Below, piece after piece: positions 12,282 to 26,836 of a stretch of 64,000 nucleotides of DNA (position 1 is its first letter; the number at the start of each line of letters is the position of its first letter). The position numbers and the translations under genes are program-made. The notes below the pieces were generated by a model. That model made no database searches, was not told where the DNA came from, and worked only from the letters and a program-made list of their open reading frames with translations. The DNA comes from Darksidea phi (Eukaryota > Ascomycota > Dothideomycetes > Pleosporales > Lentitheciaceae): positions 186,001 to 250,000 of the forward strand of contig JASJFT010000041.1 of the NCBI GenBank assembly GCA_030770425.1, given 5' to 3'.

Positions 12282-14913
12282 GACGGTTCGGCTGCAATGC
12301 TGGTCTCAAACCAGCCTAGGTGCCGACCAGGATGTGCCAAATGTCGGGGACCCTCGTCAGTAGACTGGAACGGCGCAGCGGGGACCGCGTCTTGTAACGT
12401 TCCCTGCGATGCTGGGTGAATTGCCGTGCAGACTCACTCAGACAGACGGCAGACGGCAGACGGCGGACGGCGGACGGCACAGGACGGGCTCCCTCGAGGG
12501 CGCAGCGGACGACGCGGAGTGTCTTGGGCGTCCAAGGTTTGGATGAAGATGTGCCGGGTGTGCAATTTGGCCGTCCAACGCCTTTTCCCATTCCAGCGCC
12601 TGCCGCCAGGGCCAATGGGCGTTCCTGCATCGAGCCGAGTTGATGGACGGCCAGGCGCTTTGCTCTGTCCGCACCTAGCCTCTCTGTCCCCAGAGCTGCA
12701 AGCAGGCAAAGCGCCTTTTGCGCACGAACAAAGCTGAAACAGGCCCTGCCCGCAACTCAGGTGCTGTTGCAGGCGCCAAACTGCTCGTCGGCGGCCTCGA
12801 TTGGGCCGTCCAAGGCGGATGGCGTCCGCGTCTGACGAGCCCCCCTCACGCATACGGGGCTGCTGGCGACGGCGGCAGGCGGCATGTCTCTGTGCTGCTG
12901 CGCGAGCGTGAGAGCATGTCACTGGCGGCGGGGCGTGCTGTCGTGGTCTGCTGCACACTGCCATGGTCGCTGGAGGCGGCACCAGACGGGAGCAGCCCTC
13001 GCTCTGCGCCCTGGGAGCCCATCTGTGCAGGCCCGGCACATCAGGCGATCGGCGAAAGGGGGGGTCTTCTCGTACGCTTCTGCCGTGTCATTGGCCCGCC
13101 GCCCGTTATCTCGACGAGTGTTTGATGGCTGCAGAATTCAAGCATTCGCCAGAGCAGCCGCCAAGCTTTGGACCGCTACCCGGCCGATTCCACGCCGAAT
13201 AGAAAACGGTAATCTACTCGGCAGCGCACGTGCATCCTGCGCACAGGCCCCCTCTCCACAGCGGCGCCACCTGGCATGCCACATCTCGCGTCTCAGAACG
13301 ACCGTGCAACCACACCGAGGGCCTGCTGCTACAGACGGCTGATTTGATATCGCATTGCGAAAACATTTCCAGCTTGGCGAGCCCCCCGAAGTCGTACGAT
13401 GGTGGATTGCCCTCTTCAGAACTGGGGCCTGAGGGCCTGCACAGGTACCCGCCGCCGCCCGCAGCTAGAACACACCCGTCGGCGAAGCTGCGTGTGAACG
13501 GGGCCTCTCCGTCCGCCGACTGCTGCAGCGCTGCGTCAGGGGGAAATTGAGCTGCGAGGACGACGACCATCCCATCTGTTCCAATGTACCACGGCGAGGT
13601 GCGCCTCGAGCAGCCGCCTTCCGCTTACAGATGACGCATCGCCCCTACGCGTACAGCACCGCCGTCGTATTCCAGGATGCCCAGCGCCATCGCATATGCC
13701 CTCTGCTGCGAGTCCTGGCTCCCAAGATCCCACCGCGTTCCCTTCTTCCGGCCATCCTCTCCAATGCATCCGGCTGCATTGCTGCCGCGACTGACCCAGC
13801 AACGAGAGTAATTGCAATAAAACTACTGCAGGCCCAGCAGTCAGGAGACTGGGACCTGGAGCGGCGCAGATCCGGCCAGCCCTCGCCTTGGAAAGTTTTC
13901 CCACAATACCTTTCTTTACTCCAAGCCATCAAGCCATGGCGTGTCCTGCGCCGAGCAGAAAATCCTCACATCCGCCTTGGATGTGAGTCCGGAGCTGGAT
14001 GCAGGTACCTGCTGCACCCCCCATCAAACCCGCCTGTTGGGGAAGGTCGCTTCAACCATCGCTGACCACACTGCGGTATTAGCAGCCGTTGCCATCTCGC
14101 ACGGTTTCCAGGTTGGTTGATCTCATCGGAAATTCATATTCCTTCCGGTCCCGAACGTGTGGAGAGGCTAAGACCAGGAAACAATAACGCCTCATGCCGC
14201 CTCGAGCGTTGCACCACCATCCCAGCCATGTCCGATGGACAACAATTACCTTACCGATCCAGCTTTTCGTTGATTACCGTGCACGCTGTAGCCCGAATAT
14301 TGCGTGGTAGGACTACCTGAAGTTCGCCATTTCGTCGGGCATGTTAAGCCAGTGTGTTCCCAGAGGACGCCTTAGGCGCACTGAATTCGAGCTTCACGTA
14401 AAATTAAGATCGCAGTTGTCTAAAATCAAACTGGGTTTGGACAACGTTGTCGAATGAGAAATTGAGCTGTGCCCACGCAGTTGCTGGTTGGCTGTCGTAA
14501 TACCAATTAACTATTTTGACCACCCCGCTGAGCTTACCATAGTCCTGTAGTACTCGGAATATCAATTGGTCAACAATGAGATATCCTACCATACATATGT
14601 CTATAGGTGCCTTCTATGCAAGCCTAAGGATGACGAGACAGATTGAATTCATGGGTGAGAACGGCAACTCCAGTGCTTTTTCTAACCCTCAATATCAAAG
14701 CCGTGACCTTGGCACTGGGTGAGGCGCATACACGTCGCATCTAGATTGCCCGACTCCAAGTTCGGGCAGCAGCACGATAGATGGAAGTTTGAAAGAGGTT
14801 GAGAGTGCTTTTGAACAATTCTATCCAGAATGTCGTATTCCTTGAAGTACCGCGGGTGATTCTAATATTATGCTTGCTGTACAGTATGTTACAGAATTCC
14901 ATCGTCCTTCTCC
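12282..14913. other. 2.6-kb gene-free, largely GC-rich stretch
   Basis: Overlapping open frames occur on both strands between about 12.3 and 14.1 kb, but they are of the kind expected from GC-rich DNA and none has recognisable content. The left end should be the promoter and 5' leader of the RhoGAP gene. A heptamer tandem repeat lies at 12444-12478. The last ~300 bp is AT-richer and flanks the 3' end of SWS2. Confidence 0.5.
12444..12478 (+). repeat. Five tandem heptamers (A/G)GACGGC
   Basis: Three AGACGGC units are followed directly by two GGACGGC units, giving 35 bp without gaps. The array lies about 165 bp upstream of the RhoGAP start codon, so it may fall in that gene's leader or promoter. 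Confidence 0.8.
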
Positions 14914-15435
14914 TCACATCTGTATTCGACCAGAGCCACCTCGTTCTATCTTGTTCAACCGCCTTGCCGTTGCAATCTACCGCGGTCAGCTTCCAGTACA
15001 ACATCTCCCATGGCGGCCTCCTCACCTGTGTCCTTGTCCTCTGGCCTCGCACCGGCAGTCCCATGGCGTGCCGTCGTCCTCTGTACGTGCCCATATCTTT
15101 CAGTCTCCTTATATTGTCCTGCACCTCTCTCCGCAACTCATTCTCGATTTTCATCTCCGATAGCTCCGCGGTGAGGTCCAGCACTGTTGAGTTCTTCAGG
15201 GAGCCGACTTTCGCCCAGGGTTGGATGTGAAATCGCGCCATGATGCGCTGCGACACGCTGGGGCCGATGCCATAGAAGGTTTCGAGGGAACGCTGCGAAA
15301 ATGTTAGGTTGGGTTGCGTGAGCTGTGCAGGAGTGCAAGTACCTTGACGAGCGACTGCTCAGGGAAATTGATGCCGAAGATGAACACCTGTAAGCATCAG
15401 CACAGCCTCCTGATGTCCAATCGCATGCATACCAT
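14914..15435 (-). CDS. SWS2: Mitochondrial small-subunit ribosomal protein uS13m
   Basis: Four coding exons: 15435-15433 (the ATG alone), 15387-15343, 15292-15026 and 14976-14914. Introns are GTATGC/CAG, GTACTT/CAG and GTGAGG/TAG, each 45-50 nt. The product is 125 residues. It starts MVFIFGINFPEQSLVK, carries the bacterial-type S13 core (FYGIGPSVSQRI, helix-two-turn-helix region) and the strongly conserved YRGRRHAMGLPVRGQRT, and ends in a basic tail. uS13 sits at the head of the small subunit, contacting P-site tRNA and the large subunit. Fungal Sws2 has this length and N-terminus. Placing the start codon alone in exon 1 is needed because no in-frame ATG precedes VFIFG after the acceptor. Confidence 0.93.
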
Positions 15436-15650
15436 TGCGCCGAGTGACGCAAGAGTGTATTTGATGGTGTTGAAGAACTTCTGCGACTCGGAGTCTCTTG
15501 TCTAAACCGCACCAGCAGGCGTTGCGAAACAGGAAGGCGCGGATAAAGGAAACGCCGAGGCACCACGTTTCAAGAGCCACCCCTCCGCCAGGGCCTCCAG
15601 CTGTCTATAAGAACACCACACCCTCAATTGAAGGCAGACAATCACCCACC
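15436..15650. promoter_or_regulatory. Divergent promoter between SWS2 and the ER cyclophilin gene
   Basis: The two start codons are 215 bp apart and point away from each other, so this short interval must contain both promoters and leaders. A TATAAG sequence lies at about 15606, upstream of the cyclophilin start. No specific factor site was identified. Confidence 0.5.
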
Positions 15651-16814
15651 ATGCTTTCTCTCCAGCGGATCGTCATATCGGCGCTGCTGATTCTTTCCAT
15701 CACCTTCGTGTTCTTTGCGCAGTCTACCGAAGCTGCCAAAGGTCCCAAAATCACGCACAAGGTAGGTAGCTGTACGGGACCTCATGATGAAGCTACTCGG
15801 GACTAATAATGCGTGATAGGTCTATTTCGACATCGAGCATGGCGATGAGAAGCTTGGCCGCATCGTGATGGGTTTGTACGGCGGTACCGTCCCCAAGGTA
15901 AGCAACTCTCTCCAACGTCCTTTCAACCATGACTAACAGCTACTGTAGACCGCTGAGAACTTCCGGTATGACAAGCAGCCCTGAATTGAGATTCAAGAAG
16001 CTCACAAAGCGTAGTCAGTTGGCTACCGGCCAGAATGGCTATGGTTACAAGGGCTCTACCTTCCACCGCGTTATCAAGCAGTTCATGATCCAAGGTGGTG
16101 ATTTCACCAACGGCGACGGAACTGGCGGCAAGTCCATCTACGGCCAGAAGTTTCCGGATGAGAACTTCAAGCTCAAGCACTCCAAGAAGGGCATTCTTAG
16201 TAAGTTCCTACGCCAATAGTGAGACAGTGTTAGGCTCACAGGTACAGGCATGGCGAACTCTGGAAAAGATACAAATGGCTCGCAATTCTTCATTACCACG
16301 GCCATCACTAGCTGGCTCGATGGTCGCCATGTCGTCTTCGGTGAAGTCCTCGAGGGCTACGATATCGTCGAACAGATCGAGAACGTGCCCAAGGGTTCCG
16401 GCGACAAGCCGCAGAAGACGGTCAAGATTGCTGATAGTGGCGAACTGCCGGTGCCGGAAGAAGGTATCCACCAAGAGCTCTGAGCAGTCTTGTCGCTGCA
16501 AAATGCTAGGGAGGCGCTGATATTTCGTTCACTTTCAAGATACATACGGCGCAGCTGAGCCTGCCATCAAGGGCGACAATCTCGATGTTACTTCCTCTCA
16601 GCAAACTTTGGCCGACGTAGCTGATATCGCAAAGCCAACTAGTGAATCAAAGAAGCCATCTACCCCGGCTGCAGTACATAGCGATTTGGAAGACGGTCTG
16701 TCGATGGGGCAAAAGCTGTTCTTTCTGGGCGTCATTGTTGGTCTCTGCGCGCTTTTCCTACGTGCTCGAGGGGGAAATGGAGCGGACAATTTCAAGGTAA
16801 AAAGTATGGCTTAG
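15651..16814 (+). CDS. ER-targeted cyclophilin (peptidyl-prolyl isomerase B type) with two possible C-termini
   Basis: Exons: 15651-15761, 15820-15897, 15949-15965, 16015-16199 and 16248 onward. The N-terminus is a signal peptide ([17 protein letters not shown]). The cyclophilin core shows [15 protein letters not shown] with the catalytic Arg, and [17 protein letters not shown]. If exon 5 is read through, the protein ends at 16483 (208 residues) in EEGIHQEL, close to the HEEL/HDEL ER-retention signals of fungal CypB. If an intron 16464-16539 (GTATCC donor, CAAG acceptor) is removed, the frame continues without a stop to 16814, giving 293 residues with a C-terminal membrane helix ([16 protein letters not shown]). 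Both versions close in frame. Catalytic call is firm; which end is used is unknown. Confidence 0.92.
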
Positions 16815-19872
<3,058 letters not shown>

Positions 19873-21095
19873 ATACCATCTTCGCACATGAACCAGCGAG
19901 GCCCCGGACCTAATTCCTTTTCACGATACCCGGGCCTTCGCGTCGCCCAATGGCGGCTTTGATGTCTCCAGCATGACATCATTCATGCTTGAGGCCTTCG
20001 GTGCAGTTTTCATTCTCTGTTACTGCGTTTTCCATGGTTTACTGCGCTTTATCCGGTCACGACTGGGAATTCCGGAATCTCATACCCCATCAGCATATAG
20101 ACATCGGCTGTTTCTTTGTGGACATGCGTCTTTTCGAGCTCTGCATACCCAGCATATCCGGCGCATAACCGCTCCCATCGAGGTCGATCTATAGACGGCG
20201 GAGGCACAAGGCCTTCAGGACGTTTCACGAACATTTTATGCCTCCGCTATTGCTGCTCCGTGCTGCATGGGATCAACATTAGATCTTGTTTCCCGGTTCT
20301 CGAACATCGACCAGTTTTCATTTCCTTTTTTCATACATAAAAGCGGTTCCTTTTCCCTGTCATACCCCTCAGCGAGCAAGTCTTTTCGTCGTCTTTCTCA
20401 AAGCGGAGAGAACTCACAGCGTGGATCTTTTTGGACGACGGAAAAGTTGCTGGTTATCGCACATAGATGGCGTTCACGAGGGTTGAATCCTTTCCTACTA
20501 AGCCCTCCGTTTGGGGACTTCGGCGAAGGATATACCCAGACTTCGGCGACTATCATGGCTGTGTGGGCCAGCTCGCGGTGGGAAAGCTTTGGTTTGCATC
20601 TACGTGGCGATCCTGTCATGACATGGGGTGAGGAATCACGTAAAAGTACTCAATTATTTGAGGCGGATGGTTTAGTTTATAGACTAGTCTCGTGCAGCGT
20701 CAAGCTGCGCTATGAATGCAAGTAGCTTCTCTATCAGACGTTTGTATCGTGATATCAATTAAGTGTGATGCAATCCTTTAGATAGGAAATGTCTTAGCAG
20801 GCGTAGTGGAGGGCGCCCTCCGACTTCCACGTTAACACGTGATTGATATCGCGAGATGCCGCTGGGCTAGGCCTCATCGGAATTTTGTTGTTCCCTACCG
20901 AACTGTCCATGATGGTTTCCTTCTTAGAACGCTTACGATAAGACGTGTGCTCTAGCCAGTTATCATTCTTCTATACTTTCCGTTGAAGATTTCTGCGTTC
21001 TTGCGCATGTGCTCGTATTGCGAGGGCAACACTTGCTAATTAGCATCCTTGCGCTATCCGAAACCTTACACAACGCCGCCGCGACCGAGCTCAAC
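19873..21095. other. Intergenic between DED1 and IES1
   Basis: 3' flank of DED1 and promoter of IES1. Small open frames occur (largest about 20267-20725) but have no recognisable content and no coding-like composition. Confidence 0.5.
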
Positions 21096-24006
21096 ATGGA
21101 TGCAGACACGTCCTCAGCTGCGGTTCCTCCGCGTCCCGACGAGCCTGACTCTAGAAACAGCTTGCGACACATTCTAGCCGCTGATCCCGCATCCATGGAC
21201 GACACGAAGCCCTCTTCCGCTGAGCCGACCGACACGCCCGGCCCCGATGAACTCGATGCCCAGGGTGACGACGCCTCGAAGTCGCAGAGGCCCTACTACA
21301 CGGCGAACCCCACGACTATGCGCCGGAATGCAAACGGCAGTGTGTCCTCGGTCTACTCTGGCAATAAGATTAGGCATCTGAAGAAAGAGGACGGCATTCC
21401 GCTCTGGCGCAAAGACATCCAATTCGATTTCCTCAAGTATGTCTTCGAGGACGAGCAGAAGGTCTTCACGAAGATGGACAAGAGTACAGGACATACGTTC
21501 GCAGACATATATTTAGACGCGATGGCGAAGAGTAGCAAGTGCAGCAAGATACTAAAAGACAAGCTGTTGACGGAACGTCCAGCGGCAATCAACATGGCTA
21601 TGGTATGTCTGTTGGTCAATGTGGGGCGGATGAATACCACATTAAATTGTAAGTCAAATCAGAAGCCTCATAAGAGCCTTTTTGACATGCAGTAGTCTTC
21701 CCCGAAATGCGAGCGCAGCTACGGACCTACCACTCGATCCCCTCTCTCCAAGCCCACCAGGACCCCAATGCCTACAAGCAGCTGCAAGACGCCCCTCGGT
21801 TGAAATCGATACTAAAAGGAGCTACTGAAGATAATGAGCAGCCCAGCACCATTGATGATATTCGCGAAAAGGCCGTTCCCCGAACCAACCCTGTCAACCT
21901 CATCTTCGTCCTCTCACAGTATGCGCCCAAGATCTCCGAGCTCCACTTCTTCCCACCCCGCGACTTCTTCGACCTCGTCATGCGATCAAACCTAAGCAGC
22001 CGGAGTAGGGCGACTGCGTTCCTATGGCTCATGTGGTGGTATCTTGAGAGCGACTTCTCGAAGGAGGACGCTCTGAGGAATCCTTTTGGGCCGGGACAAT
22101 ATGGGCCGCCTGATGAAGCTGCGACTGCGGGTATGCCGATAAAGTGCCCAGCTTTTGACTTTCTGACTGCCGAAATGGAGGCATTGGAGAATGTAGACAC
22201 CGTCGATGAGAAGACTTTCGGCGAGATTAAGCGCAAGGAAAGAATAGGTACAGTTTCACTCGCTATTGTCTAGAGATATGCTAAACAAGTACTAGCTATT
22301 CTCGAAAGCGACATGGCCCCTGTGGTAACGGGGCCTAAACGGACGAGCAAGAAAGGTGAGTTGGATCTCGTCTTGGGAAAGACAGCTCTAATATCGCAAC
22401 AGCGTTCAACCAAAACCCTGTCTTCTCGGTGTTAGCAGATGACGGCGCTTCCACACCCGGACGGGACCGTCAGTCGCCATCACACGGTAAGGGTAATCAC
22501 TGTGAATCTTATGACGCAATCTATTAACAATAACCAGGTTCTGCAAGAGGCCGTGGTGGCAAGCTAGCAAAATCTATTATCGAGCGAGAATATGGCTCAG
22601 ACACCGACCGCACACGTTCAGTATCGCCCCCTGCTAGCATTTCCAACATAGGCAAGAAATCTACTCCTAACATGCGCATCAACACCCTGCTCAACGACGA
22701 CGGCCCTGTGTCCACACCTGCACCCAAAGGGCCCGGTCGCGGTAACTGGTCTCGCAAAGGCAACCCCAGCGCCAAAGGCTTCAAATCTAGGCTCGATCAG
22801 GCAAACTCGCAAGATGGACAGTCCCCGTCTGGCAACGCACCGACCTTTTCCGGGCCTCATGGGTTCTACCTCCCTCTCAATGGTTCAGATCCGGCACATA
22901 AGCGCACTCGTCCGCTAACACAACACCAACTAGCGGTTGAGCAGTATCGACGACGACGCGTAGAGGTCATCCTCGACCGTGGCATTCGCGTTGAATACAG
23001 AGCTGCTGCCAAAAGGCGACGCGCGCAGTCTTCGTTCTTGCGAGCGTGGATTCGCTGTAAGGGCATGCAGGATGGATATGACACTGATGAGGAGTCCAAT
23101 ACACAAGTGCAACACCAGGCAGACATGGAAGTCGGAACTAGAACACAAACACCCATCCCCGCAGGTCTCATACCCATCGACTTCGGTGGCGAGGTCGACG
23201 ACCACGGCGAGGAAGCATATTACCGCACAAAGATGCTCACCCGAGCCCTACGACGAATGGATCGCTGGGAAGAGAACAAATCAATCACCCGCACGAAACC
23301 AAAGAGCTCTCATCGCCGACATGAGAATGGAGCGAACGGTGCGTCAGCATTAGATGACAGAGACGACGAATACGGCGACGACGATGAGGACATGCAAGAC
23401 GTTGACGACGCCCTTGAGCAGCGCGATGATGAAGACATGGACAGTGAGGAGGAAGAGGAGAGAATGTATGATTCACATACGCTGCCTATGGGTTAGCAGC
23501 CCATTCACGAAGAATCAACTCATCCGCAACCAGCCCAACTAGATTGTCCCGACATATACTCGCCAGTCCATCCGCGAACACTCCCAGTTCCTCCGCAAAT
23601 GGCCCATCTTCGCTCGCAGATACCTCCATTGATTCGTTCGTCGATGTTTCTACCATCCCATTCACAGATTCCTACTCCTATTCGTCAGCAGATGCCTCCA
23701 CAATCCCGTCCGCAAATGCTTCTACCAGGACATCCGTATATGGCTCAGTCGTTGCCTGCACGTATGCACCAGCGATCTCCTTACGGACCGGTCCATCCAC
23801 ATCTATTACCGCCTTCCGCTTCATCCATGGGTCAGCAGCTCACATATGGGGCACCTTATCATGGCAAACCACCTTACGGAACACGTCTTCACGATGGCTC
23901 CGGCCAAGTGCGGGTTCGTGCTGAGGTGCCTCCTCCGGATGGGCCTCCTTACGATAGTTCTGAGGACAGAGTAGACCGTGACGATGGACCTTTGGCGGAG
24001 TTTTAA
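21096..24006 (+). CDS. IES1: INO80 chromatin-remodelling complex subunit Ies1
   Basis: Exons: 21096-21648, 21693-22247, 22296-22355, 22403-22486, 22538-23491 and probably 23543-24006. The signature block reads NPTTMRRNANGSVSSVYSGN then KIRHLKKEDGIPLWRKDIQF, which is highly conserved in fungal Ies1. A long middle region follows, then a Lys/Arg-rich helix region and an acidic tract (DDEDMQDVDD). Without the last intron the frame stops at TAG 23494-23496 (736 residues). A 51-nt intron 23492-23542 (GTTAGC/CTAG) would remove that TAG and join a Pro/Gln/Met-rich tail in the same frame (889 residues). Ies1 is a peripheral INO80 subunit in the nucleus. The identity is firm; the end of the protein is uncertain. 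Confidence 0.88.
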
Positions 24007-24513
24007 CTCCTCGATCTGTTTATGGTGGATGTACTATTCGACCCTGTTTTAGCCTGTTTACAAAGGTTTGTTGTGGTCGACCTCGTGCTAGACGATACTA
24101 CTGGTGGTTTCTGTTCAATGGTGATTTTGTACTGGGTCAGGGTTGCGTTGAGTGTTTTCGGTGAGAGTATGCTGGGGTCGGAGCGTTTACGTGGCACCTG
24201 GATAGGGTTGAGTTCTTCTATGGGGTATTTCCACTTACTCGTTGTATCAATAGATGTGTAAGCCTAGCTTGGGTGTGGATCAGGCGCTACTAGTACCGGA
24301 CAGGACGTCAAATAGATTTCGATGCTGTACCACTTCGAACTACCAATTTTGCATCCATTTGAATATTGAGCGGAAAATGATTGTTCGTCGTTATTCCATA
24401 CGCTATTTACAATTTCCACAGCCTCGAAACTTGGGGTATCATGCAACGCTCTTCTTCCCAACCAGTCCTTCTGCAATTGCGGAATACATTCCCTACCTGC
24501 GGTATCCTCATCC
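24007..24513. other. Intergenic between convergent IES1 and POL31
   Basis: Shared 3' flank of two convergent genes, AT-richer than the coding sequence on either side. No gene is visible. Confidence 0.5.
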
Positions 24514-26192
24514 TCATGATCCCGGCTGCACAACTCTACACTCCACGACTTCGACATCCATGCTCTCCATGTCCACCAGCACGATCTGTCCTGTTTCTCT
24601 GAACTTCGGCACCGCGACGAGTAACACCTTCTGGCCCGCCGGACCGTCAATAACCCTTGTCCCGAACTTATTCGTATTACCGGCAAAGTAGACGTGTGGA
24701 CATTCTCTCAGCAGTAACGGGTCGTCATCCTGAAAAGGGTAACACCACAGTGTGTCCGGTGCGGTGGGTGCTATGCATCGCCATCGCAGCATCATCTCCA
24801 TGGCTTCCAGCGGGTCGACGTCCTCGACGTACTTGAGAAGGTCTTCGACTGTCTGTCCGCCTGTGCCGAGCACCCTCCACCCTTCGATATCGCCTTCCCA
24901 CGGGTTTGTTACGGAGTCGAGACCTTGAAGGGTTTCGTTGGATTGCGCGGGCGGGTTGGCGAAAGCTCGGCTCTGGGGGAAGAGGGCGGGATGGAGGGGT
25001 TGCTGGGGGAGGGCAACGTTGGCTGGATCGGAGGCGCCTGGTAATATCGTTATTGGTATGGTAGGTAGAATCTGCGAGATATAAGAATCGAGTTTTTCGG
25101 CGGGTGTGGCGTTGTACGAGGAGGCGTCGTAACCATAAACGTTCTTCTTCAGGCCCTTCTTCGCGGCGAAGTCTTCGCGAGACAAGATGGGAGAACCGTG
25201 TGAGAGCGAGTTTCCGGCGATTACAAGTCGAGTAATCTTGGAGATATTCGACTGATCCGTAGGTCCTGTAGCTTCGCCCGTCAGATATTCCAAGAGTAGA
25301 TCCAGGGTGAGGTCGTCGTCCTCTATGCCTGTAATCTCTAGTCCAGACACAATTGCCAGTTTGCCAGCTTTCTCGCGCTTAGGCTTGGGCTTTGTTGCCG
25401 TGGTGCGATCGGAATCTTCGCGCTCCCATCGCTGGGGCTGTCGAGGCAGATCGGCGTATTGCGTTGCGATGATTTGGAATGCGCCGTCTGCTTGCTCGGT
25501 CCCGAGGGCTGCGAGAATACAGCCCGTTACGTAGGGCGAGTTGAGAGTCTCGCCTATTACACGCAGACGCCCGGATTCGTCTTCGAGCATCATGGCGTCC
25601 GGACCGGCGGGGTTCACGTAGGTCTCGCGAGGTGGAGGCGCGGATATCCAATGCTGTGACAAAGGTAAGATTGAGATGGTCAAAGCCGTGTGGGCAGGAC
25701 GCGTACCTCTTTTGATATGTCGTCTAGAACATTAGGCTTCAAGTTCATCTCCATGTAGAGGGTGCCGACGACCCAGCAAAGCTCGCCTTGTCGCACGTCA
25801 AGCACTCGTTCGACAAAGCTCGCTTTCTCTCCACCTAGCTTGTCCACGTCAGCCTCTTCCGTAAACGAATTGTCCGCAGTGCCATTATCATAACCGGCGC
25901 CATGATCGTGTGTGCCGTACCTCGAAGTCGTCCCAAGCTTCGTGCGCCTTCTGTATGACTGCCTTCCTCAACAACGCCAATCGCAGAAAGTACATGTCGG
26001 CATATTGCTGCTGGTAGTGCCTCTCGGCGCCTTTCGGTAAAGCGAACGTATGGAGCGGTTTGTATGCAGAGGCATTTCGAGGGGGCAGGTACGCGGGATC
26101 TTCGCTAGAGAGCTGTTAGCGGATTCGCTTTGATGGTGGGTGCAGGCTTACAAAGGCTCGCCTCTCAGCACGTTGCCGTCGGTTAAGGTCAT
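24514..26192 (-). CDS. POL31: DNA polymerase delta small (B) subunit
   Basis: Four exons: 26192-26152, 26104-25921, 25838-25707 (or from 25853) and 25653-24514. The product is 498 or 503 residues. Conserved POLD2/Pol31 landmarks are present: RVLDVRQGELCWVVGTLYME, the phosphoesterase-like domain (GLEITG, LVIAGNSLS, ITILPGASDPANVALPQQPL), LGTGGQTVEDLLKY, and the C-terminal VYFAGNTNKFGTR. The B subunit bridges Pol3 and Pol32 in lagging-strand replication and is catalytically dead. The second intron has a GTACGG donor but no YAG acceptor in frame; the frame is kept by CAAG (25838) or GAG (25853). Identity is firm; that junction needs RNA evidence. Confidence 0.92.
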
Positions 26193-26836
26193 TACCGCGG
26201 GTAATTAGGAAATGAGGAAGCAGTGAGCCGCAGTGGGGAACTTTGGTCGTGAAGATTGCGGAGACGAAAGTAGGTTTACGGAAAGTCGCGTTCGCGACGC
26301 GCTTAACCACTTTGGCCCTCTTAGAGCTTCTAGCGAATGATCGACGACAAGGGCTTCAGGCTCTGACAACCACGAAGCTAAAAACGCAAGTAAAGAAGCT
26401 TCCACGGATTCTCCGTGGCAACTTTTTTTTTCTTTTTTACTCGGAGAAGTTAACACGTGCACCTTGTGCTCTTGTCGTAACTTGGACATCGAACACAACA
26501 CGGACAAAGGCGTATAAAACATGTCACGGCAGGACGAAGACGAATGCAAGGTTCAGTGGATCTTATTAAGTATAGTGCCGATGGAGCAGCTATCCATGTT
26601 CCTCCAATACTATTATCCTCCGCTGGCATCGCTCACCACTTGAGGTGACGTGCCAGATATTACTCCATGCATGCAAAGTCCCAAATAGCTAAGCCCGAAG
26701 GTGCGCCGGTAAATGCTCCCCATCCCAGACGCAAGTCTATACTATACACTACTGGGTGGGTGTTGAATGAAGCGAATTGATGATCCGTCCGTTGTGACGT
26801 GTTTCGGTGAAGAGGGGAAAGCAGCGATGAAGCTGT
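26193..26836. other. Intergenic between POL31 and the small GPI-type gene
   Basis: POL31 promoter side on the left, 3' flank of the small secreted protein on the right. A homopolymer-rich patch (T/C runs) lies near 26422-26440. No gene is visible. Confidence 0.45.

Noticed and set aside
12300..14100. Many overlapping open frames up to about 200 codons on both strands
   Set aside because: They overlap in several frames at once in GC-rich DNA, have no recognisable motifs and no convincing splice structure; they look like chance frames of a gene-free stretch.
14404..14592. A 62-codon minus-strand frame with fairly protein-like sequence near the SWS2 3' end
   Set aside because: No start context, splice partner or family was found; too little to call a gene.
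20267..20725. A 152-codon plus-strand frame downstream of DED1
   Set aside because: No recognisable content; overlaps other frames and lies where the DED1 3' flank is expected.
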